From contig DAOVOU010000102.1 of assembly GCA_030629475.1 (NCBI GenBank), positions 1 through 7,373 of the forward strand: a stretch of DNA of 7,373 nucleotides, given 5' to 3'. The position numbers and the translations under genes were made by a program. The notes beneath the pieces are model-generated. The model saw only the letters and a list, made by a program, of their open reading frames with translations. It made no database searches and was not told the DNA's origin. Every line of letters starts with the position of its first letter. Position 1 is the stretch's first letter. Positions 6,015-7,373 of this stretch are shown piece after piece. This stretch comes from Desulfobacterales bacterium. Lineage in GTDB: Bacteria; Desulfobacterota; Desulfobacteria; Desulfobacterales; C00003060.

Positions 6015-6572
6015 ATGAAGAAAGCTTCTTTTTGTTCGCTTCTATTTTTTCTATCCTTGAGCCTTTTCTGCTGTTCTCAAGAAAAGCCAGAGGAGACTAA
6101 AATACTGTCAAGGATAAATGATTATAATCTGACCCTTGATGAATTTGAATATGAGTTGGCAGCGGAGCTGGAGTTGGATAAGGATTTTAAGTTGACACAT
6201 GAAGCCAAGAAGGAATTTCTGGAACAACTCATAAGAAAAGAACTTCTCATACAGGAGGCTAAAAAGTTAAAACTCGACACAAAAGATAAATTCGTAAGAG
6301 CAATCGAACGCTACTGGGAATCTACACTGATAAGAAATGTGATAGACTTGAAAAGCAGCGAGATTGAAAAAAAAGCCTATGTTTCCCAGGAAGAGATTGA
6401 GATCCGGTACAAAGAAATGAAAGAATCAGAGGAAGAGCTTCCCCCTCTCAAAGAGATACAGGAGCAGATTAGTAAAGAACTCAAGGAAAAGAAAAAGACC
6501 AGAGTGCTTGAACAATGGATCAGCGACTTAAGAAAAAGCGCGAAGATTGAGATCGCTGAGGAGCTTCTTTAA
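6015..6572 (+). CDS. SurA-N/PpiC-family exported protein (probable lipoprotein) lacking the isomerase domain
   Basis: This is a 185-residue protein. Residues 1-19 are a signal sequence ending LSLFCCSQ. C20 could be a lipidated cysteine, although Cys at -1 is unusual in a lipobox. The mature part follows the N-terminal chaperone domain of SurA/PpiC-type peptidyl-prolyl isomerases: ILSRINDYNLTLDEFEYEL (the usual VNG..IT..EF strand-helix), EFLEQLIRKELLIQEAKKL and VSQEEIEIRYKEM. At the point where a parvulin (PPIase) domain would be inserted there is only a short acidic stretch (KESEEELPPLKEI). The chain then resumes with the closing helix and strand, VLEQWISDLRKSAKIEI. It is therefore probably a chaperone-like binding module with no isomerase activity, on the periplasmic side of a membrane. 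It ends 11 nt before the HAMP gene and probably shares a transcript with it. Its client proteins are unknown. Confidence 0.78.
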   Translation: MKKASFCSLLFFLSLSLFCCSQEKPEETKILSRINDYNLTLDEFEYELAAELELDKDFKLTHEAKKEFLEQLIRKELLIQEAKKLKLDTKDKFVRAIERYWESTLIRNVIDLKSSEIEKKAYVSQEEIEIRYKEMKESEEELPPLKEIQEQISKELKEKKKTRVLEQWISDLRKSAKIEIAEELL

Positions 6573-6578
6573 AGGAGA
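6573..6578 (+). promoter_or_regulatory. Ribosome binding site of the HAMP-domain gene
   Basis: AGGAGA lies 5 nt before ATG 6584 and starts immediately after the TAA (6570-6572) of the upstream gene. This supports co-translation from one mRNA. Confidence 0.75.
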
Positions 6579-6583
6579 TTACC

Positions 6584-7147
6584 ATGTCTCAAGATAAGCA
6601 ATCACACAGAAGAACGGATTATTTTATTAAAAAGGACTTTCAGTTCAAATTCATCTTGAAGTTCTGCCTCCTTGTTTTCATCGGAGTCGTCATATCCACG
6701 GTGCTCCTTTTCCTTCTTTCTCAGGACACGTTGACCTCTTCTTTTGAGCAATCAAGGCTTGTCGTAAAGAAGACGGGCCTGGCCATTCTTCCCTCTGTTG
6801 TTTATACGAACCTGATCATGCTTGGGCTGATAACGATAGCCACCATCATAGTTACTCTGTTTGTTTCGCACAAAATGGCCGGCCCCATGTTCCGTTTTGA
6901 AGAAGAACTGAAAGAAATAGCGGAAGGGGATTTAACCAGGAAGGTAATGGTCAGGAAGAAAGATCAGATAACCGACATGGCTGTTTCTCTGAATAACATG
7001 GTCTCCAGTTTGCATGCAAAGGTCCTTGATATCCAAACCGAGGTGGAACATATACGCCAATCTGCATCCAGGCAAAATGCCCCCAAAGCTTTAATTGAAG
7101 AATTGAACCGTCTTCATCAAAAGATTGGAAGCAAGTTTAAAATCTAA
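6584..7147 (+). CDS. Two-TM inner-membrane protein with a HAMP domain and no output domain
   Basis: This is a 187-residue protein. A polar, basic N-terminus (to about residue 22, including DYFIKKDFQFKF) precedes TM1 (about 23-45). A short extracytoplasmic loop of only about 25 residues follows, then TM2 (about 72-94). Next is a HAMP domain (about 95-147) with HKMAGPMFRFEEELKEIAEG and GDLTRKVMVRKKDQITDMAV. The last 40 residues are a helical, heptad-like tail (VLDIQTEVEHIRQSASRQ, ALIEELNRLHQKI). There is no histidine kinase, cyclase or methyl-accepting domain, and the loop is too small for a usual sensor domain. It may pass a membrane-state signal to a separate partner through the HAMP coiled coil. 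Annotation as a chemotaxis protein would go beyond what is visible. It is the last gene of the pair with the SurA-N-like protein. Confidence 0.82.
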   Translation: MSQDKQSHRRTDYFIKKDFQFKFILKFCLLVFIGVVISTVLLFLLSQDTLTSSFEQSRLVVKKTGLAILPSVVYTNLIMLGLITIATIIVTLFVSHKMAGPMFRFEEELKEIAEGDLTRKVMVRKKDQITDMAVSLNNMVSSLHAKVLDIQTEVEHIRQSASRQNAPKALIEELNRLHQKIGSKFKI

Positions 7148-7170
7148 ATAAAATCGCTTCGCGATTTTAT
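7148..7170 (+). terminator. Perfect 10-bp hairpin at the last stop codon, possible weak terminator
   Basis: ATAAAATCGC (7148-7157) and GCGATTTTAT (7161-7170) are exact inverted repeats around a TTC loop, starting directly after the TAA at 7145-7147. The 3' arm contains TTTT, but no U-tract follows and only about four pairs are G:C. It could be a bidirectional-type terminator or a repeat-derived palindrome. Confidence 0.4.
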
Positions 7171-7281
7171 ACGACGTGGCTTCGCCGCTCAAAAATGAAA
7201 TTTCTATACAATCAAGTTAACACCCCTACCCTGCCCTCCATAAGCGCTAAGTTGTTTTTGCCCAGGAGGGACTGAAAAAAA

Positions 7282-7314
7282 ATGAACATCGAACATCGAA
7301 CGTCCAACATCGAA
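7282..7314. repeat. GAACATC heptamer tandem repeat
   Basis: Four consecutive heptamers, GAACATC (7284-7290), GAACATC (7291-7297), GAACGTC (7298-7304) and CAACATC (7305-7311), are followed by GAA. Immediately after, GAATAAT (7312-7318) and ATTATTC (7339-7345) form a 7-bp stem. I recall similar tracts as dispersed repeats in deltaproteobacterial genomes. Confidence 0.7.
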
Positions 7315-7373
7315 TAATGATGTCGCTCCGCTCCTCAAATTATTCTAAAATCAAATGAAAAAACAAACACCAA

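Noticed and set aside
7282..7317. 11-codon ORF MNIEHRTSNIE with an upstream GGAGGG
   Set aside because: It consists of translated heptamer repeats; the ribosome-binding-like site is 11 nt away, and I treat the frame as non-coding.

Overview
The window reads as a piece of a Gram-negative, probably deltaproteobacterial (Desulfobacterota-like) genome. The grounds are an Hanks-type kinase with a PEGA domain, several exported proteins and lipoproteins of outer-membrane-type families, and intergenic families (GGTTCAG and GAACATC heptamer tracts, CAGGATT-type repeats) that I recall from such genomes. The last point is recollection, not a search. All recognisable genes are on the + strand.

Region 1 (1-3011 and on to 5023) is a tight operon. 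It opens with a damaged junction: the N-lobe of one Ser/Thr kinase (1-165) runs out of frame into a PP2C-type phosphatase (about 147-851) that has no normal start codon. Next come an exported trypsin-like (HtrA-type) protease without a PDZ domain (848-1789, ATGA overlap), a complete membrane-anchored Ser/Thr kinase with a C-terminal PEGA domain (1803-3011, 13-nt gap), and a large exported protein (3008-5023, ATGA overlap). That last protein joins a thioredoxin fold lacking its CxxC, TPR repeats, a CsgG/LpoB-like domain and a FlgT-C-like domain.

Region 2 (4981-5197) is a repeat element of about 160 bp with inverted ends and an internal 32-bp tandem duplication. It supplies the last codons of the large gene. 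Beyond it is a small lipoprotein (5198-5692) whose single domain is a paralogue of the CsgG-like domain just upstream.

Region 3 (5693-7147) has a 322-nt repeat-bearing spacer. It is followed by a SurA-N-like probable lipoprotein lacking the isomerase domain (6015-6572) and a two-TM HAMP protein with no output domain (6584-7147). The window ends in non-coding DNA with a perfect hairpin at the last stop codon and another heptamer repeat tract.

Taken together, the first operon looks like a trans-envelope phospho-signalling module. Kinase and phosphatase act in the cytoplasm, the kinase places a PEGA domain in the periplasm, and a protease plus CsgG-like scaffold proteins act outside the inner membrane. 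The wiring is inferred from gene order; no substrate can be read from the sequence.
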